Positions 10,509 to 21,297 of a stretch of 64,000 nt of DNA are shown here, one piece after another (positions within the stretch are counted from its first letter, which is position 1; each line of letters opens with the position of its first letter). Where the stretch lies: contig JBBPUQ010000002.1 in NCBI GenBank assembly GCA_038501195.1, positions 2,914,001 to 2,978,000 on the forward strand. Direction: 5' to 3'. The notes beneath the pieces were generated by a model, which ran no database searches, was not told where the DNA came from, and saw only the letters and a list, made by a program, of their open reading frames with translations. This DNA is from Nemania diffusa (taxonomy: Eukaryota > Ascomycota > Sordariomycetes > Xylariales > Xylariaceae). The position numbers and the translations under genes were made by a program.

Positions 10509-11887
10509 CTAGAAGACACCCATGACATAGGGGATCAAGGCGCTGATTAATGTTAGTAACTGAACAACACTATTTCGGTGACGGGACAACACTCACCCAA
10601 CAGCAAGAGTCGCACTAAGACCGACCAATGCTCGGTTTCTGACGCGTTGTTTCCTCAGCTGAACCTCCGTTTTGACTTTCTTAGACCTGTGCTCTTCAGA
10701 TGACTCGCTAGGTTGCTCCTCTTCTTCATCGACAGCAATCTCATCAGCCTTGCGCTTTCCCTGATTGCCCTCGCTAGGTGGCTCGTCGATCTTAGCATTC
10801 TCCGCAGCTTCGGCGGCTGCAGCCGCGACCATCTCTTTCGCTTTCTCAATCATTTGTGCGGCTTCCTCGGCGCTTGGTGGGCCGTCCGTAATAGGGAGCT
10901 CGACTTCCACAGCCGTATGTGTCGTCTCAACGCCACCGCTAAATTGAACTTCTTGGCCGACCTTAATGTTTATCTTAGGTTCTTCCTCAATCAGTGCAAA
11001 TACCACCTCAGGTTCCTTCTCAATTGTCTTCATTGTGATATCCTCAGTGGGAGCTGTAGAAACGGTGTCTTCTGTCTTCGTGCTGTTTGTTTCAGGCTCG
11101 GTTTCTTCTTGCGTAAGCACAGTCTCAGTAGGGCTAGTCCGCGAAGCTGATATTTTGGTGGACCGCTTGCGCGGAGAAGCAATAGCTCTCTTCTTTGAAG
11201 GACTTGCAGAGCGACGACTACGAGTGCTGCGAGGGATTGAGGAAGGCGGGGGTGGTGTGAGCGTAGGCTGTGATAAGCCTGCAAAATCGAATTTCGGAGG
11301 GGCCGTAATCTTCTTTGGAGGACTATCCGGCGCATTCGTAACGGCAATCTCTGCTGAGTCGAGTAGAGCAGATATCCATGGCGTGATACCATACTCTTCC
11401 GCTAGTGCCATAGCTTGCTCTGGGGGGATCCATACATTTCCGGCTGTTTCTTCGTGGCTCGTTGTAGGTAGCGACTTGATATACTTGCGCTCGGCTTCCT
11501 CCTCACTAGCCTCAGCATAAGGGAAGGTTGCCTTGAACATGCCAGTGGCGGAAACATAGCCATCCTGACTGCGGCGCATAAGGAAATACGAGCTCGGGGA
11601 AGATTTGAAAATGCCTGATGTAATACCCTTCGGTAAGGGAGCTCGAAGGTGCGCGTAGTCGAACACGCCCAGGGCCGAAGGATCTACTTCACCAGCAGCA
11701 CTGGCGGCGACCATCTTGGGAGTGAGCTGAGTTTGGCCCAAACGCCGACGCGACACGAGGTCAGTATCTGCAAGAGGCGTCAGCAAGTATCTAACGGCAA
11801 GGTAGACGGTTGCAATATCTTACAGACTGGTATGTCCTCGGTCATGAGGGGATTGGTTTTCTGTGGAAGGTGGCGCGAGACCACCAT
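10509..11887 (-). CDS. bqt4: Bqt4-like APSES/KilA-N inner nuclear membrane protein
   Basis: Exons, in transcription order, are 11887-11824, 11767-10597 and 10542-10509, giving 422 aa. The N-terminus [15 protein letters not shown] leads through the first splice into [15 protein letters not shown], a conserved start in this family as I recall it. A KilA-N/APSES fold covers about residues 57-165 ([11 protein letters not shown], then [11 protein letters not shown]). A basic Ser/Pro/Arg-rich linker, an acidic Ala/Glu region and a KRK-type nuclear signal follow. The last 34-nt exon completes one C-terminal hydrophobic helix ([20 protein letters not shown]), a tail anchor. In fission yeast Bqt4 tethers telomeres to the nuclear envelope; that role is transferred by family. 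The domain layout argues against a soluble APSES transcription factor. Confidence 0.82.
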
Positions 11888-13886
11888 TTTGACAGATATA
11901 TTGGATTCTTGACGCGACTAGGCTAGTAGCAAAACTAGGACTGCTATGCGCAGTAGCCGCGATTTCTTATAGAAAGGGAAGGAATGTTGATTAAAGAATA
12001 AGAATCTAAACAGAAATGATCTGATGCTAAGGGCGCGGGTTAGCTGACGATGACGATGGCTAGGTCGCGCGAGGTCGCGGATTCGAGGGTCGCCATCGAG
12101 GCGCGACGAGGAGCTCGAATTGCGCGGGTCGCCTGGGATGATGGATCTCACTCACGTTGGGGACGGGTCTAGACGGGGAAGATGAACAAAAAGGTAGAGA
12201 AAGCCTGCGCGACAACGAAGATGATGTCTTCTTGTGACGCAGGGAGCAAAAAGATGGCACAATGTTGAAGGGAAACTGATGCAGCAGCGAGTCAGTCAGC
12301 ACCAATTGACTGGAGGAGTGAGGTGAGAGAGGGAGACGGGGGCCCGTGAGGCCTGGGCGCAAACTGTACCGTACCTAGTTTTTTTTCCTTCGGTGGGCTC
12401 CAGGTTTGGTCAGAAAAGGGAAAGGGGAGTGCAAGACCCAACGAGACGAGTTTGGATTTGGGGCGCGAGTTTGGTTGGGGGAAGCGCTAGCGAAACTGTA
12501 TATGGCAAGTTAGGGATAGTGTAGTACGGTATTCTGTACTCAAATAGGCTTGGGCGAGGAAAGGGACTACACTAGTCCGCGGATATATATGAGCGCAGCA
12601 CGTGATTGGCCTAGATAAGTTCGCCGAAGCTATGACCCTGCCGCTACCTAATTAGAGAGACATCGAAGCTTAGACCAGAAAGCTAATCCTACATGATTCC
12701 CATTTAGGGTAAGGTATTTACGCCAGCTGTTAATCTAGTTGAACAGACCGACAACTATCTACATATGTAGTTTTGTTGCGTTTGAACATATGTAGGTACC
12801 TAGGTACCTAATTATCAACTTCAAAGTCTGATAAATATGGACTACCAGGCTACCTCGTATGTATAGGGTTTGAAGAGTACCTATTAGGTCAATATATTGG
12901 TCCTGCTGCTCTTGGTTGGCTCACTTAGGAACGTACTTTATACTCTAGGTGCCAGTGTACCTTGCGTAGGTACATGGGACACCATATAAGTACCCATCTA
13001 CATGTAGATTTAAATAAATAGCAAGGGAATTACAATACCTCATGAATTATGTTCATCTGGGCCACTAGAGGTAATACACCACTTGCTCAGGTGTAGTTGA
13101 CCTAGGGCTTTAGGTAGTATTGCAATCAGCTAGGTAGTAGAATCAGTAGGTACCTACATATGGTATGTTGTGTTACTTCCCTCGTAAATTTCAAGTTGTT
13201 AAGTCTTACATTGTGCTTACACGCAAATAAAGACAAATTCAACAAACTTTTTAAATGGCTAGAATGGTCATACATCTGGGGTTACTTGGCAGACCTTATT
13301 TTATCCTTTTCATATTTAAGTTTAGTTTATAGATAAAGCTTTCATATTTATAACTAAATTAGTGGAGGGTGTATAGGTACCAGCCTAATGTTTTATCTTT
13401 AATCAAGACATAATAATCAAGGATCTCTCTATCTCACATCTTGAAAAGAGGTGACATATTTAGATCCTTAGGCAGGTAAGCAGTACAGTAGATTAGGTGA
13501 GTAAATAGCCAGTTAGGCCGGTCTTTCTAAGTTGGATATCTAAGATAGGTGTATCTAGATAGTCCTAGCGAAAAAGGGGCTCTGCCCCTCACCCAAATAA
13601 CCAACCCGGAAAGAGCCCCACCATTGTCCCGCAGTACAAAACAGCTTTGTGACATCCAATGCTCCCGTGTCCTATAACTTCACCTCCGAAAACACCGCCG
13701 ACAGTCCATTCTCTCTCTTTTTATCATCGAGCACTCTGTTTCCCTTCAGCAAGAGCCTGTTTTTCTTTAGACTGCGCGCCTGCGTTCTCAAAGCCTTAGA
13801 GCCTCGTCGGATCCATCTTCACTATTGCATTCGTTTGTTCCTCGCATAATTGATACCCTATCGACCCGCCTCGGTGCCTCTTCACG
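11888..13886. promoter_or_regulatory. Divergent 2-kb upstream region of the Bqt4-like and RhoGDI genes
   Basis: The left third (about 11900-12370) is purine-rich on the + strand, that is CT-rich on the transcribed strand of the Bqt4-like gene, typical of a fungal 5' leader. The middle contains palindromic TAGGTACCTAGGTACCTA (12792-12810) and related words near 13145-13160. The right end (13680-13886) is a pyrimidine-rich leader of RhoGDI. Short open frames here are not convincing genes. Confidence 0.5.
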
Positions 13887-15921
13887 ATGGCTTCTCATGA
13901 AGACAATGACCACCTCCCTGAGGAAACCCAGGGATACAAGCTTTCACAGCCAAAGCAGAGCTTGGCTGAGTATCAGAATATGGGTATGTGGTAGCTTTTA
14001 TTATTTCCTTACTCTCCCTATGTACTATGTTTGTGTTTTTCTATTGTTACAAGTGCAACCTAGCAAGAGGTTGAGCAAGTCTTTATACTGGATATAAAGG
14101 TACCGAAATCATCATGGCAGTTTCATGTGCCGTCACATGCATGGAAATCTGAAGGGGGTCTGCGGACTGCAGCTGTGGTCAGGCAAAGGGAGGAACGCCA
14201 ACCCTGGGAACTTGGTGCCGTGTTATGTCATAAAATGGCATTTGGACATACGCCTGTTACGGTGGCAACAGTGGTTACACTCCATGGGCAGCATTTGGCT
14301 AGATGCTGTCTTGTACACCAAATCATCATCGGACCTAAATAATCTACAAAAACGAAGGCACAAACTCCTAAGCTGGTTCGTCCAACACACCATCTTGAAT
14401 CCCGGATCAACTGGACATCTCTATTGCGATTTACACCCTCGCCCCGCACAACTACTCATTCTACCAAACATTACCAACCTGCCTTTACCTACAACTGTTT
14501 CTTAAGCAACACCAATCCAGTTCCTTCTCATTGTGCTCCACGTGGTTCAAGCGACTTCAAGGTCAGACCCCTAACCCTGAACGGACAATGCCAAATCATC
14601 ACTATTCCCAGGACGTAACGGGACTAAGGCCGGCATTTATACTTCCCCGTCATCCTGTGCAAACCTGTGCGGGCCGGGATGCAACTCCCTCCCACAGGAG
14701 GTACCCTGTAAGGCATCAAAGACACCGCAGTCCGTACTCTGCCACGCACAGCAGTCAGGAAGAAGACCAAGCGGCACGTAGAAGTCTACCATCATGGTTG
14801 CCACAGGAGACGATGAGTATAGAGGATAAAGTGAATGCCTGGCTTATCGACCATCAAACTTATACTAGAACTCTCACCCCCAGCACCTTTACCCTAGACC
14901 CCCCTCTTACCAACAACAATACCTCTATACCACGCATATCAAGTGGACAACCCTTTCCAACCAAGAAAATAAACCAAATCACAAACCTGTTGCATAGAGC
15001 TACCTCAAAAGCAAGTTTCCACGTACCTCCACAACTCAATCCCCTGCAACTTAAAAGGACTATGCTTCGCAGCAGTACCAGCAATAGCAGCCTCGACGTA
15101 CGGATGACCTGCCGAGGCCTGCCTGAGGCGATGATTGAAAGACAAAGGACCATTCCCATAAACATTCCCCCCAGTGATGGCTCTACTGATGAACTAGCCC
15201 ATTCTACTCTTGAGGAGGTTATCACTATTTTTCACGATCCCATGATCACGGCACTAGATGAAGATATCAAGGTTACTAAATTTGACGCAGATTCAAACGA
15301 TGAGTCGCTCCAGCGATACAAGAAGTCACTAGGTCTTGGGGGTGGCAAGGACCTTTCAGACCCTAACGATCCTCGAGTTTGTATCATTCAATCACTTACG
15401 ATGGAGTCTCCTGGCCAAGCACCCGTTACCATCGATCTCTCTCAGCCTGGTAGTGAGAACACCCTCAAGGACAAGCCTTTCAAGATTAAGGAGGGAGCTA
15501 AGTTTACGATGGTGGCATCATTCCGCGTCCAGCATGAGATTCTTAGCGGTTTGCAATACGTCCAAACCGTGAAGCGCAAGGGCATCAGAGTTAGTAAGGA
15601 CTCGGAAATGTTGGTAAGTGTCACATGAAGATTGATGGGATCTTATACGTTGTTTTGGCTATTTCATTCCTGACATTATTTGTAGGGAAGCTACGCCCCC
15701 AATACCGATAAGCAGACCATCTATACCAAGCGCTGTGAGTAACATCGCTAAGACGGAAATCTCTTGAAAGCTGACCCTCATTTTTTGTAGTCCAAGAAGA
15801 AGATGCACCCTCTGGCATGCTCGCCCGCGGTCACTACAATGCAGTATCCACGTTTATTGATGATGACAAGAAGCAACACCTTCAGTTTGAGTGGAGCTTT
15901 GACATCGCTAAGGACTGGTAG
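13887..15921 (+). CDS. rdi1: Rho GDP-dissociation inhibitor (RhoGDI)
   Basis: Exons are 13887-13983, 15291-15613, 15686-15734 and 15791-15921, giving 199 aa, the normal family length. RhoGDI extracts prenylated Rho GTPases from membranes and holds them GDP-bound in the cytosol. The N-terminal regulatory arm ends in LAEYQNM, then exon 2 gives DSNDESLQRYKKSLGLG and the immunoglobulin-like domain with FKIKEGAKFTMVASFRVQHE; the end is LQFEWSFDIAKDW. Intron 1 is 1,307 nt, more than ten times the other introns (56-72 nt), and contains a long open frame continuous with exon 2, listed separately. The branch-like TTACTAA and acceptor GACGCAG at 15290 support the normal splice. Confidence 0.93.
14588..15290 (+). 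other. Open frame inside RhoGDI intron 1, in frame with exon 2
   Basis: From the ATG at 14588 (a second in-frame ATG is at 14813) there is no stop for 234 codons up to the exon 2 acceptor, and the frame is the same as that of exon 2. A transcript starting here and not using this acceptor would encode RhoGDI with a Thr/Ser/Pro-rich N-terminal extension of about 159-235 residues. I do not recognise the sequence. The left part of the intron (14000-14530) has only short, broken frames in several phases. Possible readings are an alternative first exon, an inserted and decaying nested gene, or chance. Coding is not proven. Confidence 0.35.
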
Positions 15922-17014
15922 ATGGATCCAAAATATCACTCTATGAAAGTCACCCTAGAGCAGTACTCCCTGTCCGCAAATACAAAGATCAAGAAGCACC
16001 ATTCTCGATAGGAGTACGATTTGGACTAGGACAAACTACTTTGGAGGACTTTGTCTGAGGAACATTCGTAATAGTCATGAAGGATACGAACTCAACTATA
16101 GCTTCGCATAACGAATCTGATGAAGAAGATAACAGTAACGGATTGGTAAAACAAGAGAAAGACAAGAGGGAAGCCTGAAAAGAGAAGAAAAACAACTACT
16201 CAGTTATTAATCTTCCTAGATTTTAGTAACTAAACTTCAAGAGAAGAAGTTAAAAAGGATGCTTACGCTGAGTACCCTCAATGCTCACGTGATGGCAACC
16301 ATTAGAGTAGTTTTGAGTTTTAGGAGCTGTGTACGCTGGATAGATAGCTGCTCGCACTTCTATGAGCTCGATTTATGCACCTGCTGATCAAGTCTTGTTA
16401 CTCCTCTTTCATTAGATGCTCTTAGATCGGCAATACTAAACCTACCCTTCCTAAAGAGGTATTCTACCCAAAGTGAAAAAAATAACAATATTCTTTTCAA
16501 CTCTGTGCTCACTTGACTGGGAAAAATTAGACTTGAGCGGCCTCTTTAGTGCTCAGGAACAGGCAGAGATAAACAAGAACACTTTGGCACGTAGGTGGCA
16601 CAAGACATAAAGCCCCGTTATGATGCACACATCATTCAGTTCATTATCGCAAAATGATTAGATTTGTAGAAAGTCTGTTGATAGTGTGTTGGTACATATC
16701 AATGGCTATTGTTCAACAAAAGTTATTTTCTAATAACTATTTTGAGTCTTGACAGCATCGCTTGGGGTACCTTGATAAACAAAATATTTCTCAAGCTCTT
16801 GCCTATGCGATACCAAAGGCACCAAACCCCCAATCATGACCAGCACTGCCATTTGCTTCAAGTGCATGGAATCGCTGTGTAGCTAAGGGACCCCTTCATC
16901 CTCTATTTCTGGTTGACTGGAAAACGGGAGTCAAAATGCTTGTTCATGAACAGCGCCTCCATCTACAAGTGGCGCCTTTTCCCGCTTTTAATAAGCAGTC
17001 GTACTTCCCATCTG
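15922..17014. other. Intergenic region downstream of RhoGDI
   Basis: About 1.1 kb of AT-rich DNA separates the 3' end of RhoGDI from the open tail that follows PPG1. It contains purine-rich patches and short frames interrupted by stops. I see no gene; a decayed element is possible but not demonstrable. Confidence 0.5.
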
Positions 17015-17476
17015 TTATGAATCTGTGTCCTCAATATTCACTGACCCTCCGCTCCCGCCGCCTTCTTCATGCGCAGCGTGCTCGACGTGCTCAGCCTGCC
17101 TAGCCTGCTCAACAAGCCCAATCTCTATGGTGTTTACTTCCGCCGTAACTTCCATGTCTTCCATGTTGGAGATATCACCGGTATCACAAGGCTCTTGCGA
17201 AGGCTGTCGTGTCAACTGTCTCCCAGCCTCCAGGAGGTTACTTACGCTGTTCCTCCTAGAGGGGGCCATCCAGAGGAAGTCATCCGGATCATCTTCCTCC
17301 TCCTCCTTCTCCTCCTCCGCCACGAAGCTATTTACGCTGTTCCGCCTAGAGGGAGCCATCCAGAGGAAATCATCCGGATCATCTTCTTCCTCCTCCTCCC
17401 CCTCCTCCTCCCCGAGGGAATCATCCCGTCGAAGTGGCGCTCTTGGCGGCTGTGCTGTCAGCGACTCCTCCCTGTC
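17015..17476 (-). other. 153-codon open tail in frame with PPG1, directly after its stop codon
   Basis: Immediately after the PPG1 TAG (17479-17477), the same frame stays open for 153 codons to TAA at 17017-17015. It encodes an acidic, Ser/Arg-containing sequence with two copies of DDPDDFLWMAPSRRNSV separated by 30 residues. The DNA around the stop, ATTATTTTCTATAG/GACAGG, resembles a 3' splice site, so alternative splicing or stop-codon readthrough could append it; it could also be the remains of a longer C-terminus or an independent small gene starting at one of its ATG codons (17359 or 17269). None of these is proven from sequence alone. Confidence 0.35.
17241..17422. repeat. Two-copy 90-bp tandem repeat
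   Basis: The block beginning TTACGCTGTTCC at 17242 recurs at 17332, a period of exactly 90 bp (30 codons), with only scattered mismatches over the first 55 bp or so and a diverging TCC-rich remainder. On the minus strand it encodes the repeated acidic/DFLWMAPSRRNSV segment. Confidence 0.85.
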
Positions 17477-18598
17477 CTATAGAAAATAATCCGGTAGAGC
17501 ATTGCCATCGGCAGTCTTTTCGCCCTGCTGAGGATCCTTGTGTTGATCATTCTCAGGTGCCGCCGCAAATACGTTAAAGTGGCGCTCGCCGGTATCGCTG
17601 ACTTCTAGCACGCTTGCCATATTGCCACAGCGGTAGCAGTAGTTGGGCGCGCTCCACACCGTACTCAGATGATCGTCGTATAATACTAGATATCCCTCCT
17701 GGCAGAGCTGGTGGGCTCGCAAAATGTGGTTCATCCCGTTGACCGCCAAGAACTTCTTAACAACGCGGGCCCCAAACGTATAGCCAGCACCCCGTGGCGA
17801 TAGCGAGAATTCGTCGCGCTCCGGATCCGGATCTGACCATACCAGGTCAGCCATTGGGCCTTCGTGGGGGATCTCTCGAAAGCGATCGATGATTTTGATT
17901 TGGTCAATACTGTGTATAGATGGAGACAAGCCGCCATGAACGCAAAATATCTGGTCGTTGATCACGACGGAGAGTGTTAAGAAATCAAACATGTCTGTAA
18001 AATGGTGCCAGACATTTGCATTGCCATATTTTCGTGCGCACTCCGTATAAAAGCCATACGACTGTGTGACGCCTCTCGATTCGTGGTTTCCGCGGATTAG
18101 ATGTACGCGATTCGGGTATCGAAGCTTCAAACACACGAGAAGCGATATCGTCTCGACACTAAACATGCCACGATCCACGTAGTCGCCTGGCGAAAACGGA
18201 ACATGGAGTCAGCCGTTGCACCCGAGCGGTGTGCTTCGGACGCGAGCCGCTTCGACTTACCGAGGAAGAGGTAATTTGTATCGGGACACCAGCCCCCAAT
18301 CTTGAAAATCTCGATCAGGTCATAGAATTGGCCGTGTATGTCGCCGACGACGGTTACCGGGGCGCGCACGTGCACGACGTTGCTCTCGCGCATAAGCAGC
18401 TCTTTGGTCTTTGCGCATATTGCCTCGATCACCGACTCGGCGAGGAGCTCCTTTTTATATAACCGCGAGATGCATTCATCCAGGTCGACCGAAGCTACGA
18501 GGTGCCCACCAGTTAGCCTGATACATATAGCAGACCCATGCCGGACCAGGCCCAGGCCGTTCGGCAGGAGTTGTCCACGTACTAGGCAGCCCAGGCAT
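17477..18598 (-). CDS. ppg1: PP2A-like serine/threonine phosphatase PPG1
   Basis: Exons, in transcription order, are 18598-18583, 18494-18261 and 18186-17477, giving 319 aa. The PPP-family metal-binding motifs are present: GDIHG (56-60), GDYVDRG (84-90, across a splice junction) and RGNHES (115-120). It also has the PPG1-like segments MADLVWSDPD and SPRGAGYTFG, and ends in LPDYFL, the PP2A-type C-terminus whose Leu is methylated in relatives. In budding yeast Ppg1 acts in glycogen metabolism and with the Far complex. The 16-nt first exon (MPGLP plus one base) is inferred from the frame and from a GGCTAAC branch before the acceptor; an alternative start is possible. An in-frame open tail follows the stop. 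Confidence 0.9.
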
Positions 18599-21297
18599 GG
18601 TAGGCTAAGTAGATGACGCAGTGGTCTGTTGCAACCTGTTTGGTCGCAAGGGCGTAGTCGATATCAACGGCTGGCTGTCTGTTTTGGATGTAGCGCAGAT
18701 GGCTTCCTCTTGCTCCGTGGAAATGCAAAGTCAAGTAGAGTAGAGCGAGGAAGATCCGCAAACATGTTCGACGAGGCAAGGTAGGTAACTGTCGCGATCT
18801 CTCTCACATGGAGCCGGTATCGATCGAGCGAATCTAGCGAGCTACTGGCAAGTGGCTTCCGAGGGGCACCGAGGCTGAGGAATATGTAATACCTAGGGAG
18901 TGGATATACTCGATAGCGGTAGGTAATACTGCGCCCTGTCTATAACCCACGTGGCAACAGAAATAGATGGCTTGCAGAGGCTTTAAAACAACAAGTTCTA
19001 TCTAGAGTAAACGGGATGTAGGTTAGGTATGCTTGGGAGATAGCAGGTACCTACGTATGGTGGGTAGGTATACACCTGGCGCTGCACCATAATTAGGGGG
19101 CTCAGGTACCGCCCACCCACCAACATAAAGTAACTACCAGGTAACTTTAGGTACCTGGTAGTTGCGTTCAGCTGCTAGATAGTAGGTACCTACCTACCTC
19201 TGTAGGTAGCCCCCATTTCCATATCCCCACCCTGTTATCGTGTTATCGCGCATCTGAAAGATCATTGGTTCCGGTTTCTATGGGTGGTCCTCTTTTGCAT
19301 CCTTTACATAGAGCGTGACCTACCTACCTACGGTGCCTACTTTACCTACCTTTACTTCAACAATGTTTCATTTTCCCACCTGAGCCTCATGACAAGCACC
19401 TATCATCTGTCGAGTCCTTCTCAATTTGTATGAGATTCGAGCACTGCATTTTTTATATGGTCTTATACTCATATCATTCGCCGTCAAGTAGGAACTGGGT
19501 TACTGTTTAGTGAACATGGAAACCCTCGCTCTCGTTTTCCCTACCTCCTTCTCTAGAGGGGGATTGATATTGACTCCTAGAAGATATTTCCGCATCGTAC
19601 GAGATTTTTCGTGCCTTTGGTGCGAAAGTTTTCCCTCCCTCCCTCCTCCTTTTTGCGTCAATATAACTTGGTCAAAAGCTATCCCGCTTGCGACCCAGTC
19701 GTCTGCTACGCAGATAACAAACTACCTAAGTAAATTCGACACCCGGCAGGCTGGAGGGTGAGGCGATTAACAGCAGTGCAACATCTCCTCTTGCTGGCAT
19801 GCCGTTCTTTTCTTTTCTCATAAATCACCGTGGCCCAAGTACCTAATTGTCCCTACCTAACATCATAAGAAACCACGTTTTATTCATGATTCGTATCACA
19901 TAGTAGATGCACCTTGTGGTTTACAACGTGGGCTGGTAAATCTAATATACTAGATCTACCGACCTACCTACCTACACCTACCCACCTATCTATTTATCTA
20001 TTTATCTATCTATCTATGAACCTACATATATGGTTTCTAGAGCAGCCCCCCCTTGTTGTTAGTGAATATTGTCTTGCTAGTGTATGATTCTGCTGTTTGA
20101 ATATCGGGTTTACTTCTCTTCCTCCAGCCGGTAAGCTCTCCTCTAAGCCGGATCTCGGGCCTGGTTGTCTCGCCGGCGTTATACCTACCTGCCTACGTTA
20201 TAGCCTTTAGGAATTCTGCCGTCCAGGTCCCCCGCCACGAGCGACGCGCACGGACCATTGTTTTGCCGCACCGCTCGCCCATCTTGGCAATTCTAGCCAA
20301 CTAGGATCCACGAGGTTCGGAGACAGGTACTTGCTTGGGCACCAGCGCCCAATTGGAGCCCGGAACAGCTCAATCTCGTCCAGCTGGTGCAACCTGCATC
20401 TCATCTCAGCTTGTCTCGACTTCGACTACATACTCAGTCTACAAGTACACGCGACCGTAGCCGTGACTCTGACCTTGACCGACATAGCCAGCACCCTGTG
20501 CCCTCTCAGTAACCCTCACTGCCGCTATGTGATTTGGAATGGTCGGCCTCCGTAAACATAGTTCTATTTACTTCGTTGTGGTTGAAGTAGTAGTGGTGGT
20601 GGTGATGGGATGGTGGATCTTCCGGCCCGTACCCGATCTCTTATACCGACGAAGCTATTCATTCTCCTTTAGAGTCCAGTCTACTGAGCAACACCCTGCA
20701 CGTTAAACACGCTGTATACTATCTGTCGGAAGCGCATGTCGGATTCGAGTCTATAGACTCATCATCGGCCCGGCAACATCGCCTATCTGTTGCTCCTAGG
20801 CCTAGTAGCCGTCGCGAATCTCTTTCAACTTTACTTCGTGCTCTATTCATGCCTTGATTTCGTGCGATATAAGCAATATTCCAGCCCGGAAGAGACCCTA
20901 TAAGTTTAAATATCGTGGCTTAAGTAAGTACTTCTACAGCATGTTGCTAAGTTTCTGTGTCAGCGACAAATGTAACACAGAAGCCATCCCTCAGCTTCTG
21001 AATTACTATCTAAGTTCCTCTCTATATCCCACGTCCTCGCATCCACTACTTAATTATCTACATAGCTTTTGTCAAACTCAACTCACATCACCACCACCCT
21101 TTACTCTCACGCCCCGTCTTCTCAGGCTTTGTCATATTTTTCTCTACTCCGACTCTGAAATTCTTTCTATTCAAACATATGAGGCTTATGACCAGTTTTT
21201 AATACTAAGCCCTCTCAGGTTTCTTACTGGCTTCGCAATGGTTTAGCCTTGTTGGGACGGAACAAACAAAACCAGCACTAGACGTATCTCAACCAAG
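18599..21297. promoter_or_regulatory. Divergent 2.7-kb gene-poor region rich in TACCTA/TAGGTA motifs
   Basis: This is the upstream region of PPG1 (-) and of the zinc-knuckle gene (+). It carries dense TACCTACC/GGTAGGTA words at 19045-19212, 19320-19352 and 19967-20024, the last grading into a TATC microsatellite. The right half is CT-rich (for example 21010-21130) and is probably the long 5' leader of the zinc-knuckle gene. The frames at 20331-20555 and 20854-21246 show no recognisable protein. Confidence 0.5.
19967..20024. repeat. TACC/TATC short tandem repeats
   Basis: CTACCTACCTACACCTACCC passes into CTATCTATTTATCTATTTATC and further TATC units. It is a simple microsatellite without coding content. 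Confidence 0.8.

Noticed and set aside
10966..11520. 184-codon plus-strand frame opposite the Bqt4-like gene
   Set aside because: Shadow of the KilA-N and basic linker region; Ser/Val-rich with no family resemblance.
18599..21297. TACCTA arrays as telomeric or CRISPR-like repeats
   Set aside because: Fungal telomeres are usually TTAGGG and the words are irregular in spacing, without constant spacers.
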